Part shown: one piece after another, positions 38,018 to 47,976 of the stretch | Position numbering within the stretch: the stretch's first letter is position 1 | Layout of the letters: every line of letters starts with the position of its first letter | Origin: Nitrospirales bacterium | GTDB taxonomy: Bacteria; Nitrospirota; Nitrospiria; Nitrospirales; UBA8639 | Direction of reading: 5' to 3' | DNA length: 64,000 nt | NCBI GenBank assembly: GCA_031315865.1 | Contig: JALDRJ010000002.1 | Location: forward strand, 434,001-498,000 | The notes under the pieces: model-generated | Databases searched by the model: none | Told to the model about the DNA's origin: nothing | The model's input: only the letters and a program-made list of their open reading frames with translations | Translations under genes and position numbers: made by a program

Positions 38018-39040
38018 ATGTTCATCGATCAAGCTCGTATCTTAGTGAAGGCTGGCTCAGGCGGCCACGGCGCATGTAGCTTTCGCCGGGAGAAGTATGT
38101 GCCGCGCGGCGGTCCTGATGGCGGCGATGGCGGCGATGGCGGAAATGTCCTCCTCAAAGCTTCAACTCGCGTGGCGACGTTACTGGACTTTCGGTATCAG
38201 CGGCATTACGAAGCCCCTTCAGGATTACCTGGTCAAGGCTCAAATAAGTTTGGCAGCACGGGCGAAGACATTATCATTCCCGTTCCGGTCGGCACGATCG
38301 TGAAAGATGGTCACACTGAAGAGATCTTGGCGGATTTAGTCGAAGATCAACAAACCATCGTGATTGCCCATGGAGGAAAAGGGGGACGGGGCAATTCACA
38401 TTTTGCGACCTCCACTAATCGTGCTCCACGTCAATTTGAAACCGGAACGCCCGGAGAGGAGAGGGCTCTCATCCTCGAGCTGAAACTCCTGGCCGACGTC
38501 GGACTCGTCGGATTTCCGAATGCCGGTAAATCGACGTTCATTTCTTCTATTTCTTCTGCCCATCCTGAAATCGCCAGCTATCCATTCACAACGCTCCGCC
38601 CACATCTTGGCGTCGTTAGAGTGACGGAAGATCACAGCTTCGTGGTCGCGGATATCCCTGGCCTTATTGAAGGGGCACATGAAGGAAAAGGACTTGGCTT
38701 TCAATTTCTTCGTCATATTCAACGAACAGCCTTCTTACTGTTCCTCATCGATATTTCCGAATGGTCAGCCGACAGCCCCGTCACGACACTCGAAACTCTC
38801 AGGAAAGAACTCGAGGCCTATGATGCCGATCTCGCCAAACGCCCATTTGCCGTCGTGGCAACAAAAATCGACAGCCAGGGGACGGGAGAACTTCGAGAGC
38901 AGCTTTCCACCCACTGTAAAGCCCGAAACATCGCTTTCTTTCCGATTTCCGCCGTGACACAAGAAGGGCTTCAGCCACTTCTGTCCTTTTTAGACAAACA
39001 TGTGTCACAGATGAGAAACCCATGCGAGACCAACTCTTAG
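38018..39040 (+). CDS. obgE: GTPase Obg/CgtA, ribosome assembly
   Basis: Essential GTPase of late 50S assembly and stress response. The glycine-rich Obg fold (1-158, with GGDGGDGGNVLL) precedes the G domain with G1 GFPNAGKST (about 168-176), G3 DIPGLIEGA and G4 VATKIDS. The C-terminal OCT domain is absent (340 residues), as in many Gram-negative relatives. It overlaps proB by 19 bases. Confidence 0.96.
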   Translation: MFIDQARILVKAGSGGHGACSFRREKYVPRGGPDGGDGGDGGNVLLKASTRVATLLDFRYQRHYEAPSGLPGQGSNKFGSTGEDIIIPVPVGTIVKDGHTEEILADLVEDQQTIVIAHGGKGGRGNSHFATSTNRAPRQFETGTPGEERALILELKLLADVGLVGFPNAGKSTFISSISSAHPEIASYPFTTLRPHLGVVRVTEDHSFVVADIPGLIEGAHEGKGLGFQFLRHIQRTAFLLFLIDISEWSADSPVTTLETLRKELEAYDADLAKRPFAVVATKIDSQGTGELREQLSTHCKARNIAFFPISAVTQEGLQPLLSFLDKHVSQMRNPCETNS

Positions 39041-40143
39041 CAAAGGCCAAGCGCCTGGTCATCAAGATCGGAAGCAGTCTGGTCGCTTCACGTGATGGAG
39101 GTCTCCGCACTTCACACATCATGTCAATCACCAAAGTCCTGGCCAAGCTACAAGCCGATAACCGGCAAATCGTCATCGTGTCTTCCGGGGCGATTGTGGC
39201 GGGTATTCAGCATCTCCAGCTCAAGAACTATCCCCGTTCTATCCCGATGAAGCAAGCCGCGGCAGCCGTAGGGCAAAGCCGACTCATTCGGGCCTATGAA
39301 AAATCTTTCGAAAAAACAGGAGACAAAGTCGCTCAAATTCTTCTCACGCACGAGGATCTGGCTGACCGAAAGCGATTTCTGAACGCGCGTCATACGCTAA
39401 CATCACTCCTGCGCCATCGTGTCATCCCTATCATCAATGAAAATGATTCGGTGTCGGTAGATGAAATCCGATTCGGCGACAATGACAACTTGGCCGGCCA
39501 GGTCGCCCATGTAGTGGACGCCGATCTACTCGTCATCTTCTCAGACGTGGATGGTCTCTTTACGGCAGACCCCCGTCAAGACTCCTCGGCCACCTTAATT
39601 CCAACAGTGACCAAATTCACGAAATCCTTAGAACAATCAGCGGGAAAATCTCGAAGCGAGGAGAGCCGGGGCGGGATGATCACCAAAATTCAAGCGGCGA
39701 AACATGTGGCGAGATTTGGCGTTTCAACACTTTTGCTGAATGGTGAGACGCCGGAAATACTCCACGAGGTATTACAAGGCGCTCCTGGCGGAACATTGTT
39801 CTTCCCTCACCAAAGCCCATTGACCAGCCGCAAGCAGTGGATTGCCTACACACTGCGCCCCAAAGGCCAACTGCTATTGGATCAAGGAGCCGTTGATGCC
39901 TTGCGCCAGCATGGGAAAAGTCTTCTTCCATCAGGAATACTCGAGGTGAAGGGACAATTCAACGCAGGCGATGCCATTCTCTGTCTCGATAAACAGGGGG
40001 AAGAATTTGCGAAGGGACTCGTCAACTACTCCGCCCAAAATCTTCAACAAATCAAAGGGCATAATACGCAGGATATTCAAAAATTGTTTGGTTCACGAGA
40101 ATACGAAGAAGTCATCCACCGGGACAATCTGGTCATCCTGTAA
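39022..40143 (+). CDS. proB: Glutamate 5-kinase
   Basis: First step of proline synthesis. The amino-acid kinase domain (VIKIGSSLVAS at 13-23; VSSGAIVAGIQHL; NENDSVSVDEIRFGDND) is followed by a C-terminal PUA domain (about 280-360; GKSLLPSGILEVKGQFNAGD), as in E. coli. Length 373. The start lies inside the end of obgE, suggesting coupling. Confidence 0.96.
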   Translation: MRDQLLAKAKRLVIKIGSSLVASRDGGLRTSHIMSITKVLAKLQADNRQIVIVSSGAIVAGIQHLQLKNYPRSIPMKQAAAAVGQSRLIRAYEKSFEKTGDKVAQILLTHEDLADRKRFLNARHTLTSLLRHRVIPIINENDSVSVDEIRFGDNDNLAGQVAHVVDADLLVIFSDVDGLFTADPRQDSSATLIPTVTKFTKSLEQSAGKSRSEESRGGMITKIQAAKHVARFGVSTLLLNGETPEILHEVLQGAPGGTLFFPHQSPLTSRKQWIAYTLRPKGQLLLDQGAVDALRQHGKSLLPSGILEVKGQFNAGDAILCLDKQGEEFAKGLVNYSAQNLQQIKGHNTQDIQKLFGSREYEEVIHRDNLVIL

Positions 40144-40250
40144 TACAAGAGTTTCTAACTGACAGTTCACGAGTTCACAGTCAAGAGTCCATACGTGACG
40201 TTCAAGACTTTACGCGAGAAACATTCTTGCCCTCTCGTCTAACCTTGCCC

Positions 40251-40922
40251 ATGCATATTGGGGTGCTTGGTGGGACGTTTAACCCGATTCATCGTTGCCA
40301 CCTTCACGTCGCCAAGTTCGTTCGACGAACTTGCAAGCTCAGCCACATCCTCTTCATTCCAACCGGAGATCCCCCTCATAAGGCCGCTAATTCATTGGCT
40401 CCTTCATCTCACCGACTCAAAATGGTTCAATTAGCCCTCAAGACTCAGCCACACTGTAAAGTCTCAGATATTGAAATTCAGCACCAGGGAGTGTCTTACA
40501 CGGTGGAAACCATCTCCACGTTGCAAGATGAGTATCCCGATACCACACAATGGTCATTCATCATCGGGCTTGATGCATTTTTAGAGTTCCATACCTGGAA
40601 AGCAGCCCCCCGGCTTTTAACACTCTGTCATTTTATCGTCTGTTCAAGGCCGGGAGCAGAATTTTCGGCCCTCAGGTCGGTCGATGGCCTGCCGCCTCTG
40701 CCGGCTCAACGACTGCAAGATATCGACCAGGGACGTACCAGCCGTGTCGATATTCCTCTGCCGTCCTCCACGAAGCAGCTCACCCTGCTCTCCATGCCTC
40801 CATGTGACGTGTCTGCTTCGTTAATTCGCACACGGCTGCGAGAGGGCCGTCCGGTCTCACATTGGTTGCCGCCCTCTATCGAATCTTATATAATTCAACA
40901 TGGATTGTATCAGGATCATTAA
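40251..40922 (+). CDS. nadD: Nicotinate-nucleotide adenylyltransferase
   Basis: Makes deamido-NAD from nicotinate mononucleotide. The ATG at 40251 gives MHIGVLGGTFNPIHRCHL with the nucleotidyltransferase motif GGTFxPxHxxH; an upstream in-frame TTG at 40227 is less likely. FIIGLDAFLEFHTWK and the final SASLIRTRLREG (ISSTxIR-type motif) confirm the family. 223 residues. Followed by rsfS after three bases. Confidence 0.94.
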   Translation: MHIGVLGGTFNPIHRCHLHVAKFVRRTCKLSHILFIPTGDPPHKAANSLAPSSHRLKMVQLALKTQPHCKVSDIEIQHQGVSYTVETISTLQDEYPDTTQWSFIIGLDAFLEFHTWKAAPRLLTLCHFIVCSRPGAEFSALRSVDGLPPLPAQRLQDIDQGRTSRVDIPLPSSTKQLTLLSMPPCDVSASLIRTRLREGRPVSHWLPPSIESYIIQHGLYQDH

Positions 40923-40925
40923 CTC

Positions 40926-41372
40926 GTGAATTCAGTCATTTCACCAGTTCAACAGCAAGCACTCTCCATTGGCCAAGCGGCCTTAAGCAAAAAAGCTTTG
41001 GATCTCGTGATTCTCGATGTCAGGGAGTTGACGTCCATCGCCGATTTTTTTATCGTGGCTTCCGGAGAGTCTGAACGCCAGGTGAAGGCGATCGCCAACC
41101 ATATCGTAAAAGACATATCCTCTGAATATCACGAGACGCCACAAATCGAAGGTGCCGGGACGTCTACATGGATTTTGCTCGACTATGGCAACATCATCGT
41201 CCATGTATTCAAGACTGAAATTCGCGAGTTTTATAGCCTCGAAAAAATGTGGGCGGACGCGCCGCGCGTGCCGTTACCTGAACTTGAACAAGAACGCTTG
41301 ATAGGCCCACGACCTGGTCTTCGCTATCAACCCAACCACCATTCAACACCTCTCGCCACTCGGGTCCGGTAG
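40926..41372 (+). CDS. rsfS: Ribosomal silencing factor RsfS
   Basis: Binds L14 and blocks subunit joining under poor nutrition. LVILDVRELTSIADFFIVASG (22-42) and WILLDYGNIIVHVF are family marks. 148 residues with a charged, proline-rich C-terminal extension beyond the usual 110-120. The start is GTG. nadD-rsfS adjacency is widely conserved. Confidence 0.95.
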   Translation: MNSVISPVQQQALSIGQAALSKKALDLVILDVRELTSIADFFIVASGESERQVKAIANHIVKDISSEYHETPQIEGAGTSTWILLDYGNIIVHVFKTEIREFYSLEKMWADAPRVPLPELEQERLIGPRPGLRYQPNHHSTPLATRVR

Positions 41373-41431
41373 CCATACAGCGAGAGTGAGACAAACGCCA
41401 ATTTTCATCCACCGGGAAAAAGGAATATCTG

Positions 41432-42442
41432 ATGACGGATTTGATGGAGCTTACTGACCGCGTCTTAACCGAGCAGGCTCCCAGCCGGAGAGAATGCCTG
41501 GATGTCCTCAGTACACCAGACGATGAATTGCTCGAACTGATTCAGGCCGCCTATCGTATTCGAAAAAGACATTTTGGCCAGACTGTCCGGCTCCAAATGT
41601 TGTTAAACGCAAAAAGCGGGGCATGCCAAGAAGATTGTCACTATTGCTCTCAGTCCTCGATCTCTACCGCCAACATCGATCGATACGCCCTCGTTTCTTC
41701 TCAAGACATGCTGCAAGGCGCACGACGTGCGGCAGACGCCAAGGCTCAACGCTTTTGCGTGGTAATCAGCGGACGCGCTCCACTTGACCGGGAAATTTCG
41801 CACATCTCAACAGCCGTCAGACAGATTAAAGAAGAAGTCCCCATTCAAGTTTGCTGCTCGTTGGGGCTCCTGAATGAACAGCAAGCGAAGGAATTAAAGG
41901 CTGCAGGAGTCGATCGCATCAATCACAATCTCAACACGAGCGAGGCGTATCACTCGTCGATCTGTACGACTCATACCTTTGCCGATCGAATTAACACATT
42001 GAAACATGCGCGAGCGGCCGGCCTCGAACTGTGTTCCGGCGGGATTATCGGCATGGGCGAGTCTGATGAAGACCTTGTCGACCTGGCCTTTGCGCTCGTA
42101 GACCTCGATCCTGATTCGATTCCATTAAATATGCTACACCCTGTCCCAGGAACACCCTTTGAAGGGAGACACCAACTCACTCCCCGCCGCTGTCTTAAGA
42201 TTATGTGCATGTTTCGAATGGTTCATCCGCGGAGAGAAATTCGCGCGGCAGGAGGACGCGAGTGGAATCTTCGATCGTTACAACCGCTGGCCCTTTACGT
42301 CGCCGATTCACTCTTCGTGGACGGCTATTTGACCACGCCTGGCCAACCTGCTTCGGAAGTCCAACAAATGATCGAAGACCTTGGGTTTACGGTTGAAGTG
42401 AACTATCAACCCCACGTGACCACGACCCACTTCACGGTCTAA
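41432..42442 (+). CDS. bioB: Biotin synthase
   Basis: Radical SAM enzyme that inserts sulfur into dethiobiotin. The [4Fe-4S] ligands are Cys65, Cys69 and Cys72 in GACQEDCHYCSQSS; the second cluster site includes the CCSLG and YHS regions and the Arg in EIRAAGGRE. 336 residues. A GGAAAAAGGA ribosome site precedes the ATG. No other biotin gene lies nearby. Confidence 0.96.
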   Translation: MTDLMELTDRVLTEQAPSRRECLDVLSTPDDELLELIQAAYRIRKRHFGQTVRLQMLLNAKSGACQEDCHYCSQSSISTANIDRYALVSSQDMLQGARRAADAKAQRFCVVISGRAPLDREISHISTAVRQIKEEVPIQVCCSLGLLNEQQAKELKAAGVDRINHNLNTSEAYHSSICTTHTFADRINTLKHARAAGLELCSGGIIGMGESDEDLVDLAFALVDLDPDSIPLNMLHPVPGTPFEGRHQLTPRRCLKIMCMFRMVHPRREIRAAGGREWNLRSLQPLALYVADSLFVDGYLTTPGQPASEVQQMIEDLGFTVEVNYQPHVTTTHFTV

Positions 42443-42576
42443 GGCCTTCTCAATCTCACGTTGAGAAATTCCCTTAGCTCATGCCGTAGATTGTCATGTG
42501 CGTTCCGCGGCACGCAAACTTTTCCTGCCCCTAGCCCCTGAACGGTCTTTATCTCTTCAGACCGCTGGACAGTCAA

Positions 42577-43860
42577 TTAAAATTGTATCAGGCCATTGAT
42601 CGCCAATAGCGTTTGGTTTTTCTCTTGGCCATCGTCAAAAGGACGTTGATTACCAGTGAACCAATCATGGCGCACTTCCGGGCGTAGAAGGACATTGGGA
42701 TGCGGAGCATAGTTCACGCCGAAAGAAAGGGAATAAAAGTTTCCTTTGAACGACCCGACATTGACGTTACCGCGAAAAGGAGATCCTGAAACACGCGTCC
42801 CGTCATCATCACGAAGCCATTCGAAACGAACGCCCCCTTTGACGCGTTCCGTCACCTGATAGAACAGATACTGATCAATCCCATACCATTGGGCCGTGCG
42901 CCCGGAAGCCTGTCCATTCTTCTGGAACGCGTAATGATGATGAAGCACGTACTCTATCGGGCGGACGGGACGAAGCTTAAAGATCACGCTATATCGAGTC
43001 CGGTTACCCACCGATCTCGGATTCGCGCTGGGTTCGCTTCCAGTCGTAAGCGCCGCCCCAAGGCTCCACAGATCAGACACTGGAGTATAGTCCACTCCAA
43101 ACAGCCCTCCGGGACGGTTTTTTCGGTTTCGCTTCAACGTATCCCACCCATTGTGCACGCCGGCCTTAAAACTCCATTCAGAACTCGGGCGCCAATCCAT
43201 CAGACCGCCCCAATGCGTAAAGGGGCCGGCGAATTGATATGAATACGATTTGGAATAAAAGAAATTCGACAATGCCGGAACGCCTTCATAGCCGATAATC
43301 GTGTAAAAATGGCCTAATTTGAGCGAGACATCGCGAAAACCCACCTCAGCGTACATTTGGGGCAAAACCACGCCATATTGCCCTTGGTTCCAGCCCGGCG
43401 TGCCATTCTCATCTCGCTCAAATCCTTTGCTCTCAGCCAGGTAATAGTCATAACCCCAGAGAAAATCGACACGTCCTCCCAGGCTCCACTCTCCCGACAC
43501 CCGCCGTAACGGACTTTCAAGGATAAAATACAGCTGATTCAGTTGGGCAATATCCCGATCGATGGCGTTGTATGGGCCATTAAACGCGCTGCTCGGCGAG
43601 TCAGTATTATAGGTGTATCCTCCGTCAATCCACCCTCGAATCCGAAACAACGAGTCCTGAGGCCAGACATGGACCACCCCATTTGCGTCCGGCTGAAACC
43701 ATTCTTGACCGTTCAACCATCGCTCTCCGGAGTCAACGGAGTCTGCCGAAGAGCTTTGCTCACCCGAAAACACCTCTTCCGCGAATGACAACTGCGCCGT
43801 CATCATACTGACACAACAGATGAAACCCATCACATACTTGAACGCAGGACGAATCACCAT
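42577..43860 (-). CDS. Outer-membrane beta-barrel porin (BBP2-like)
   Basis: A 427-residue outer-membrane protein. The signal peptide spans 1-27 (MMTAQLSFAEE). The rest is alternating beta-strands with aromatic belts (RIRGWIDGGYTYNT, RVSGEWSLGGRVDFLWGYDY, GVNYAPHPNVLLRPEVRHDW), ending in Phe (NGLIQF), the usual Bam recognition end. The layout with GYEGVPALSNFFYSKSYSYQ fits the DUF1597/BBP2 porin-like family common in Planctomycetes and Nitrospirota. A good ribosome site (AGGGAGG) precedes the ATG. The substrate is unknown. Confidence 0.87.
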   Translation of the reverse strand: MVIRPAFKYVMGFICCVSMMTAQLSFAEEVFSGEQSSSADSVDSGERWLNGQEWFQPDANGVVHVWPQDSLFRIRGWIDGGYTYNTDSPSSAFNGPYNAIDRDIAQLNQLYFILESPLRRVSGEWSLGGRVDFLWGYDYYLAESKGFERDENGTPGWNQGQYGVVLPQMYAEVGFRDVSLKLGHFYTIIGYEGVPALSNFFYSKSYSYQFAGPFTHWGGLMDWRPSSEWSFKAGVHNGWDTLKRNRKNRPGGLFGVDYTPVSDLWSLGAALTTGSEPSANPRSVGNRTRYSVIFKLRPVRPIEYVLHHHYAFQKNGQASGRTAQWYGIDQYLFYQVTERVKGGVRFEWLRDDDGTRVSGSPFRGNVNVGSFKGNFYSLSFGVNYAPHPNVLLRPEVRHDWFTGNQRPFDDGQEKNQTLLAINGLIQF

Positions 43861-44090
43861 AAGACTTTCCTCCCTTACGAATTATGAACAATGACTGAAA
43901 GACAGAACGAAGAAGTCATGGGAAGCTTCGCTCGAGGGGGAAAGTCAAAGCAATTGAAACTTTTTCAGTACTGTTGAAAATTCTGCACTTGAAAGAGTGC
44001 GTTACGATTTTTGCGGAAAAAGAGAGGGTAAAACTGAGTATAAAATACCCAAACACCTATGGCAATTTTGCGAAGCAAATCTAACAGGGA

Positions 44091-46670
44091 CTATTCATAG
44101 CGTAGCCCTTCGGCGATGCGTTGACTCGCAGCCCACCGAGCGGGAAGGTACCCCGCCAACAAGCCTGCCACGGCGGCAACAACAACAGCCTCAAGGATTG
44201 TCATGGAGGGTATCTGTAACTGAATCGTCCAGCCGAATGATTGTTTATTAATCACCTTGACGAGCAACACGGATAGAGCCAGTCCGCCAAGCACGCCGAG
44301 TATCGTGCCCAGTGAAGCCAGGTACCCCGACTCCCAAAACACGATTTGTTGAATTTGTCGGCCGCTGGCCCCTAACGACCGTAAGGTCGCAAATTCGCGT
44401 TGCCGTTCCAGAATGGCCGTGATCAACGTATTCACGATCCCAAGGACTGCGACACAGAGCGCAATCAACTCCAGCACGTACGTGACCCGAAAGGTCCGGT
44501 CAAAAATTTCTAGGATTTCGGCTCTCAGTTCTCCGTTACTGATCGTGGTGATTGTGTCTCCTCCAAGCTTTTCCAAGATATCTGCACGGACCGATTCAAG
44601 CCTGACTCCGGGGCTCAGGTACACAGCGAACACACTCGCTTTCCGGTCAGTCCAGTATTCCTGGTATACCTGTTGGTCCATGACGATTTTACCGCCATCG
44701 GTCGCGTAGTCGTAAAATATTCCCAGGAGAGGAAATGTTTTCAAGCCGTGAGGAGTCGCGATCGTCAGGGTGCTCCCAGGTTGAACGTTCAAACGTTCAG
44801 CCAGCACTTCCGAAACGATGACACCTCGCTGTTCAAGCATGTGTCGTAAAATATGTTTCGAATCACCCATCGTGAATAGATAGTCGCTCTGGGTGGCATG
44901 CAGTTGAATATCGCGAGACACGAGAACAACCTGCATACCTTCGGCGACAGCTTGCCTCTCACGATAGGGATCAACGGCCATGACCCCTGGAAGAGCCCGA
45001 ACGACCTCGAACGCCTCAAAAGGCAGGCCTGAAATCTCTTTGTCTTGATCATTTCCCTCCCACCAGACAGTCGGAGCCACGATGAGGTCAGCCATCATCG
45101 TCTGATCAATCCACAGTTCCACAGTGTGCCGAAAACTCTGAATCATCGCTCCCACTCCGACCATAATCGCCAATCCAATCACCAGCGCGGAGAGCGTCAC
45201 GCTACTTCGACCGGGATTTCGCAATAGTTGTCCGACCGCTAACGAACTGGCAATATCCCAATCTGTGGCAGCTCCATCATGGCTGAATAGCCGTAAACTG
45301 CGGATGAACAAAGGGCCCAACAGGATGCATCCCAGCAACACCAAAAACACCGCGGCATACCCGAAGAACGGAATGCCATGAATGGGGTCAAGCGTACCGA
45401 GAAAACCTGCCGCCACAAACAGCCCGCCGGCGACCCAAACCCAATGCCCGCTTTTTTGACTGATAGCTTCTTCGTAATCTCCTGGAGCGAGCGCTCGCGT
45501 TGGAACCGTTCCACTGGCCTCCAAAGACGGCTTCAATGCTCCCATCAGTGCTACACCAATCCCCAATCCCACCCCCTCGAACACCATCTCCCAAGATATC
45601 AAGAGCTGACCCACCGAAGCCGCTCCGTATAATTCCGTCGCGCTTTGACTGACGAGAGTGGTCAAAGATTGGGCCATGAGAAACCCCAACCCGCACCCGA
45701 GCAAGCCACCCAGGAAACCGACCGTTAGCGCTTCAGAAAGAAAGACGAGACACACTTGAGCACGAGACATGCCGATGGCGCGTAAGATCCCGATTTCCTG
45801 CCGGTGCAGAACGACCGAAAACGCAATGGCGTTATACACCAGAAAAAGCCCCACCAGCAGGCCAATCGTACTCAACATCGTCAAGTTGAATTGAAAGACC
45901 CTTACCATCGCATCGACTTGACGAGTCCGCTGACTCGTGCGGCTCACGGATATCGTTCCAGGAAGCATCGACTTCAAATTTTCGAGAACCTCTGAAACAG
46001 CAAATCGCTTCTCCAACACCAGATTAATGTGATCAATTCGTCCCAGATAGCCAAATAGAGCTTGGGCCGCGGCAATATCCATGATGGCCATCTTATCCAG
46101 CCGCCTCAGATTCGGGCTGGAGGCCGACACGACCCCTTGAATGCGAACATTGAAGACTTGTTCTCCGAAATGCATCCGTAACGTGTCCCCCTCCCCCAAC
46201 TTAAGCCTTTCCGCCAATTGATGCCCGAGGAAGACCGCGTCGTTGTCCAATAGGAAGTCAAAACCTCCCTGTTTTTCCAGAGATGCCCCCATATTCAGAC
46301 CATCTCTATTCGAGAGCTCCAGGAGATCCAATCCAAGCACGGGAAAGAATTGCTCTTGTTGAGGACCGGGCAAACTGGCTTGAATCGTTACAATGGGATG
46401 CGCCTCACGAATCGCTGGATGTTCGCGAATCGTGAGCAAGATCTGCTCGTTCATCCCATCCGCGCCTCCAGAAACTTGAAGAGACGCCTCACCAACAACG
46501 GTCTCGACCGAGGTCTCAAAAGATCGAAACACTTCGGTATTCGCCAGCCGGATGGACAGCCAGGCTGAAACGCCAATCGCCACCCCGAGAATGGTCAAAC
46601 TGGTGCGGAGAGGGCGTTGCCGGAGATGCTCGTAGACGAGCAAGAATAACCCTTTAAACACTGCGTACAT
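44091..46670 (-). CDS. FtsX-type ABC transporter permease, two-module
   Basis: A large inner-membrane permease of 859 residues with two FtsX-type modules, each one helix, a periplasmic domain, then three helices: RTSLTILGVAIGVSAWLSI (20-38) starts the first; QREFATLRSLGASGRQIQQI sits in the last group of helices. Such 800-900-residue permeases pair with a MacB/LolD-type ATPase and handle lipids, lipoproteins or lipophilic export. The probable ATPase is at 47977-48639, separated by pyrD and a LuxR-type gene. It is divergent from the LuxR-type gene, which starts 65 bases away. Confidence 0.88.
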   Translation of the reverse strand: MYAVFKGLFLLVYEHLRQRPLRTSLTILGVAIGVSAWLSIRLANTEVFRSFETSVETVVGEASLQVSGGADGMNEQILLTIREHPAIREAHPIVTIQASLPGPQQEQFFPVLGLDLLELSNRDGLNMGASLEKQGGFDFLLDNDAVFLGHQLAERLKLGEGDTLRMHFGEQVFNVRIQGVVSASSPNLRRLDKMAIMDIAAAQALFGYLGRIDHINLVLEKRFAVSEVLENLKSMLPGTISVSRTSQRTRQVDAMVRVFQFNLTMLSTIGLLVGLFLVYNAIAFSVVLHRQEIGILRAIGMSRAQVCLVFLSEALTVGFLGGLLGCGLGFLMAQSLTTLVSQSATELYGAASVGQLLISWEMVFEGVGLGIGVALMGALKPSLEASGTVPTRALAPGDYEEAISQKSGHWVWVAGGLFVAAGFLGTLDPIHGIPFFGYAAVFLVLLGCILLGPLFIRSLRLFSHDGAATDWDIASSLAVGQLLRNPGRSSVTLSALVIGLAIMVGVGAMIQSFRHTVELWIDQTMMADLIVAPTVWWEGNDQDKEISGLPFEAFEVVRALPGVMAVDPYRERQAVAEGMQVVLVSRDIQLHATQSDYLFTMGDSKHILRHMLEQRGVIVSEVLAERLNVQPGSTLTIATPHGLKTFPLLGIFYDYATDGGKIVMDQQVYQEYWTDRKASVFAVYLSPGVRLESVRADILEKLGGDTITTISNGELRAEILEIFDRTFRVTYVLELIALCVAVLGIVNTLITAILERQREFATLRSLGASGRQIQQIVFWESGYLASLGTILGVLGGLALSVLLVKVINKQSFGWTIQLQIPSMTILEAVVVAAVAGLLAGYLPARWAASQRIAEGLRYE

Positions 46671-46676
46671 AGCGTG

Positions 46677-46706
46677 TTGTCTCAGGATATCAGCTTATGG
46701 TAAATT
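46677..46706 (+). promoter_or_regulatory. Possible promoter for the LuxR-type gene
   Basis: TTGTCT (46677-46682) and TAAATT (46701-46706) 18 bases apart in the short divergent gap between the permease and the LuxR-type regulator. Both boxes match four of six bases, so this is tentative. Confidence 0.35.
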
Positions 46707-46734
46707 ATCTAGACAAAGATGCGTGAGTTCATAG

Positions 46735-47019
46735 GTGAAAATTGACCAAAACGATGTTCCCGGGTGGGATTTAGGTGTGAATGATTCGATCAACCACAAT
46801 GATGCGCAATCATTAACCAGTAGACAAAAAGAAATCCTTCGACTCGTGGCGCAGGGCTATACAAATCGAGAAATCGGCGAGCGTCTCGACATCAGCGTCC
46901 GCACGGTAGAAGTCCATCGCTTCAACCTCATGCGCCGTCTTCGCGTACGAAACGTCGCCCAACTCTTGAGGCAGGCGCTCGCACTTCGACTAATCCCCAA
47001 AAACACAGTCGCCAAATAG
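46735..47019 (+). CDS. LuxR-type helix-turn-helix protein, DNA-binding domain only
   Basis: A 94-residue transcription regulator. Nearly all of it is the LuxR/FixJ C-terminal domain: LTSRQKEILRLVAQGYTNRE (27-46), then IGERLDISVRTVEVHRFNLM as the recognition helix region. There is no receiver, PAS or autoinducer domain, so it resembles GerE-type single-domain regulators. The start is GTG. It is divergent from the FtsX-type permease and convergent with pyrD; control of the permease is a reasonable guess, not shown. Confidence 0.88.
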   Translation: MKIDQNDVPGWDLGVNDSINHNDAQSLTSRQKEILRLVAQGYTNREIGERLDISVRTVEVHRFNLMRRLRVRNVAQLLRQALALRLIPKNTVAK

Positions 47020-47045
47020 TCGGAATCTCCTTAAAAATTCGGTTC

Positions 47046-47972
47046 CTACAACTCCTTGAGCTTTCCCCGGCAATCGGCGACCGTCTGATATCCTTTTTGC
47101 TCGAAACATTCCGCCAACTCCCGTTCGAGACGTTCAAAAACTCCACATTGCTCCTCCACCAGGACGGTTCCGATTTGCACAGCCGAAGCTCCACATAAGA
47201 GGTGCTCGAAAATATCCCGTCCGGTTTCGATTCCACCGGTTCCGATAATTTGCACCTTATTCCCCAAGAGTTTCCAAAAGGCTCGAACATTGGCCAATGC
47301 CACAGGCTTGATGATTCGCCCCCCGAGCCCCCCGAATCCGCCCTTGGGTTTTATCACGACGGATTCCGTGTCAGGGTCCACGACCAGCCCATTGCCGACA
47401 GAATTAATGAGCGTGACAAAGGAGACGCCAACACGACTCAGAACCTCCGCCATGGCCTGCTGATGAACAGGATCGAAATACGGCGGCAATTTCACCCCGA
47501 TTGGCGGAATCGCAAGATCACGAACTTTCAGTAACAATTCTTCAGAGGCTTGAAAGTCGTATCCGATCTGGGGCTTACCAGGGATATTGGGGCAAGACAA
47601 GTTAATTTCCATCAAATCCGGCCGAGCCTCGTTTATGGCTTGCACGGCTTCCAGAAAGTCCCCAGGCTGGAGCCCGGCGATACTCGCCACGATCGGTTTC
47701 TCATACCGTCGAAGTTCGGGAATCAGTTTCGCATAGACAGGATACCCCAGATTTGGTAACCCCATGGAATTAATGGAACCACCATCAAATGACACATAGC
47801 GAGGCTCCTGGTTTCCGCGACGTTCCAACGGCGTCATCGACTTGGTGACGATAGCCCCTGAACGGGATTGTCCCAACTTCTGAAGCTCTTCTTGAGTGAC
47901 ACAAAGCGCCCCCGAGGCATTCATCACACATCTCGGAAGCCGCACACCCGCAATAGTCGTCGAAAGGTCCAT
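47046..47972 (-). CDS. pyrD: Dihydroorotate dehydrogenase, class 1A-like
   Basis: Oxidises dihydroorotate to orotate in pyrimidine synthesis; FMN-dependent, cytoplasmic. MNASGALCVTQEEL (18-31), SFDGGSINSMGLPNLG and the active-site loop INLSCPNIPGKPQIGYDF (Cys in SCPN) match class 1A enzymes, which use fumarate, rather than class 1B with its PyrK partner. IIGTGGIETGRDIFEHLLCGA is the FMN phosphate site. No pyrK lies nearby. It starts four bases after the ABC ATPase stop. 308 residues. Confidence 0.9.
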   Translation of the reverse strand: MDLSTTIAGVRLPRCVMNASGALCVTQEELQKLGQSRSGAIVTKSMTPLERRGNQEPRYVSFDGGSINSMGLPNLGYPVYAKLIPELRRYEKPIVASIAGLQPGDFLEAVQAINEARPDLMEINLSCPNIPGKPQIGYDFQASEELLLKVRDLAIPPIGVKLPPYFDPVHQQAMAEVLSRVGVSFVTLINSVGNGLVVDPDTESVVIKPKGGFGGLGGRIIKPVALANVRAFWKLLGNKVQIIGTGGIETGRDIFEHLLCGASAVQIGTVLVEEQCGVFERLERELAECFEQKGYQTVADCRGKLKEL

Positions 47973-47976
47973 GAGG

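Noticed and set aside
42447-42467. 7-bp hairpin after bioB as a terminator
   Set aside because: Stem is short and no T-run follows.
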